Origin: Cornus controversa
Lineage: Eukaryota; Streptophyta; Magnoliopsida; Cornales; Cornaceae
Direction of reading: 5' to 3'
Assembly (NCBI GenBank): GCA_026545225.1
Contig: CM048852.1
Span: forward strand, 12,496,146-12,560,145
Length of the DNA: 64,000 nt
The stretch's first letter is position 1, and each line of letters begins with the position of its first letter. The notes under the pieces were generated by a model that saw only the letters and a program-made list of their open reading frames with translations, was not told the origin of the DNA and ran no database searches. The translations under genes and the position numbers were made by a program. Below, in pieces: positions 63,152 through 64,000 of this stretch.

Positions 63152-64000
63152 GGTCGAATTTGGCACAAAGCACCATACGGTTGTGATCATTCATGAGTGC
63201 AGCAAGGACGTTGTCACGGTCGAATTTGGCATAAAGCAACATATAATTCTAAGTATGGCACAATTTCACTTGGATTGGGACTTTTCGAATCAAAACAAGT
63301 CAAACGAAACAAGTTCGAAATCGTTGTTGTGATTTTCTATTCTTCTGCATAGCCAGACGGTTAATTCTAGCACAAAGCAACATACTGTTGTGGTCATGCC
63401 TGATTTTTGCATGGAATTGTTCTTTTCGACTCAGAACAACTCAAACAAACTTGGATGAAGATCGGATCGACATACTCGTCGTTTCTTTGGGAGGCTTTGA
63501 TGGTTTAATTTCAAAATAAGCAACGTACGATTCTTATTATGCCAAGACTTCTCCTGGAATGTGATTTTCAAATCAAAACAACTCAAAGGAAACAAGTTTA
63601 AAATGGTTGGTTGCTTGCTAATTGTTTCCTTTAGATGTCCAAACGGTCGAATTTGGAACAAAGCACCATACGGTTGTGATGAAGATCGGATTGACTTGTT
63701 CGTCATTTCTTTTGGATGCTTTGATGGTCTAATTTGGAAAAAAGCAACGTACGATTCTGATTATGGCACGACTTCACAAGGAATAGGGTTTTTGAATTAA
63801 AACAACTCAAACTAAACTTGTTGAAAATCTTCGATAGCTTGCTAATTGTTTCTTTTACTTGTCCAGATGGTCGAATTTGGAACAAAGCACCATACGGTTG
63901 TGATCATTCATGAGTGCAGCAACAACGTCGTCACGGTCGAATTTGGCATAAAGCAACGTATAATTCTAAGTATGGCACAATTTCCCTTGGATTGGGACTT
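62731..64000 (+). repeat. HOR D-K-N-(K-R), copy 3, cut by window end
   Basis: D at 62731, K at 63152 and the start of N at 63869 follow the order of the 3288-bp HOR. The final bases include GGCACAATTTCCC, the N variant specific to this HOR, so the array continues to the right in this form. Confidence 0.92.

Larger units (their letters stand above)
1..64000 (+). repeat. 717-bp tandem satellite array filling the window
   Basis: The entire window is a head-to-tail array of one repeat family, read here in the orientation that starts each monomer at GGTCGAATTTGG (S1). Ninety-one complete monomers run from 412 to 63868, flanked by partial copies at 1-411 and 63869-64000. The spacing is 717 bp for 66 monomers, 716 for 17, 718 and 719 for one each, and 421 for six deleted copies; these sum exactly to the span. 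No unrelated sequence interrupts the array, and no monomer is inverted. Because 717 is divisible by three, the same short open frames recur in every monomer and are closed by the same recurring stops, so none is long. I infer constitutive heterochromatin or (peri)centromeric satellite of a eukaryote. The family is not one I recognise. Confidence 0.98.

Noticed and set aside
1..64000. CENP-B box (TTCG....A..CGGG pattern)
   Set aside because: No match seen. CGGG occurs only near 4488, where an extra G looks like an error, and the rest of the motif is absent.
1..64000. Telomere repeat tract
   Set aside because: TAGGGTTT occurs only once per 717 bp; there is no tandem run of a telomere unit.
1..64000. 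CRISPR array or bacterial repeat locus
   Set aside because: There are no short repeats separated by unique spacers; everything between repeated heads is itself repeated, and no cas-like gene is present.
48442..64000. Transposon insertion as the cause of the period change at 48 kb
   Set aside because: The changed period is fully explained by a 296-bp deletion within the satellite. There is no foreign sequence, terminal repeat or target-site duplication at the junction.
1..64000. rRNA, 5S or tRNA gene tandem array
   Set aside because: No tRNA-like box A/box B pair or rRNA sequence that I recognise is present in the monomer.

Overview
The whole window is one uninterrupted tandem satellite array with no recognisable gene. 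The basic monomer is 717 bp. All monomers lie head to tail in the same orientation, from the partial copy at 1-411 to the partial copy at 63869-64000. Taking the GGTCGAATTTGG-like motif of subrepeat S1 as the monomer start, I count 91 complete monomers: 66 of exactly 717 bp, 17 of 716 bp, one of 718, one of 719 and six shortened copies of 421 bp. By eye the composition is A+T-rich (about 37-40% G+C). The length, the nested periodicity and the absence of genes point to a eukaryotic heterochromatic or (peri)centromeric satellite. A plant is plausible, but the sequence itself does not prove the organism, and I do not recognise the satellite family.

The array is repetitive at four nested levels. 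(1) Each 717-bp monomer consists of six related subrepeats of 66+141+143+143+81+143 bp (S1-S6). These look like copies of an ancestral ~143-bp unit, with S1 and S5 internally shortened. (2) Monomers fall into three classes by the sequence after GAGTGCAG in S1: R (GAGTGCAGAAAGG), N (GAGTGCAGCAACAAC) and K (GAGTGCAGCAAGG). In the left half N alternates with R or K, giving a 1434-bp dimer. (3) The monomers form higher-order repeats (HORs) that change along the window. (4) In the leftmost zone the 6-monomer HOR itself alternates between two versions, giving a 12-monomer period of about 8.6 kb.

Layout: 1-411 is the tail of an N monomer. 412-17620 holds four copies of RNKNKN (4302 bp). 17621-29092 holds four copies of RNKN (2868 bp). 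29093-33392 is a degenerate transition zone (K N K N K R). 33393-48441 holds two full copies of NRRKRR (4300 bp) followed by two copies that have lost monomers. 48442-56154 holds three copies of D-K-R-R (2571 bp), where D is a 421-bp monomer with a 296-bp internal deletion. 56155-62730 holds two copies of D-K-N-K-R (3288 bp), and a third begins at 62731 and runs off the window.

The right-hand HORs are nearly identical to each other and so look youngest, and the D deletion was fixed and copied with them. Points worth a second look are a dyad with covarying stem bases, one telo-box-like octamer per monomer, chimeric monomers that record recombination, and a cluster of eleven homopolymer indels confined to the first 5.2 kb that looks like consensus error rather than biology. 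I found no coding genes, RNA genes, transposons or CRISPR arrays.
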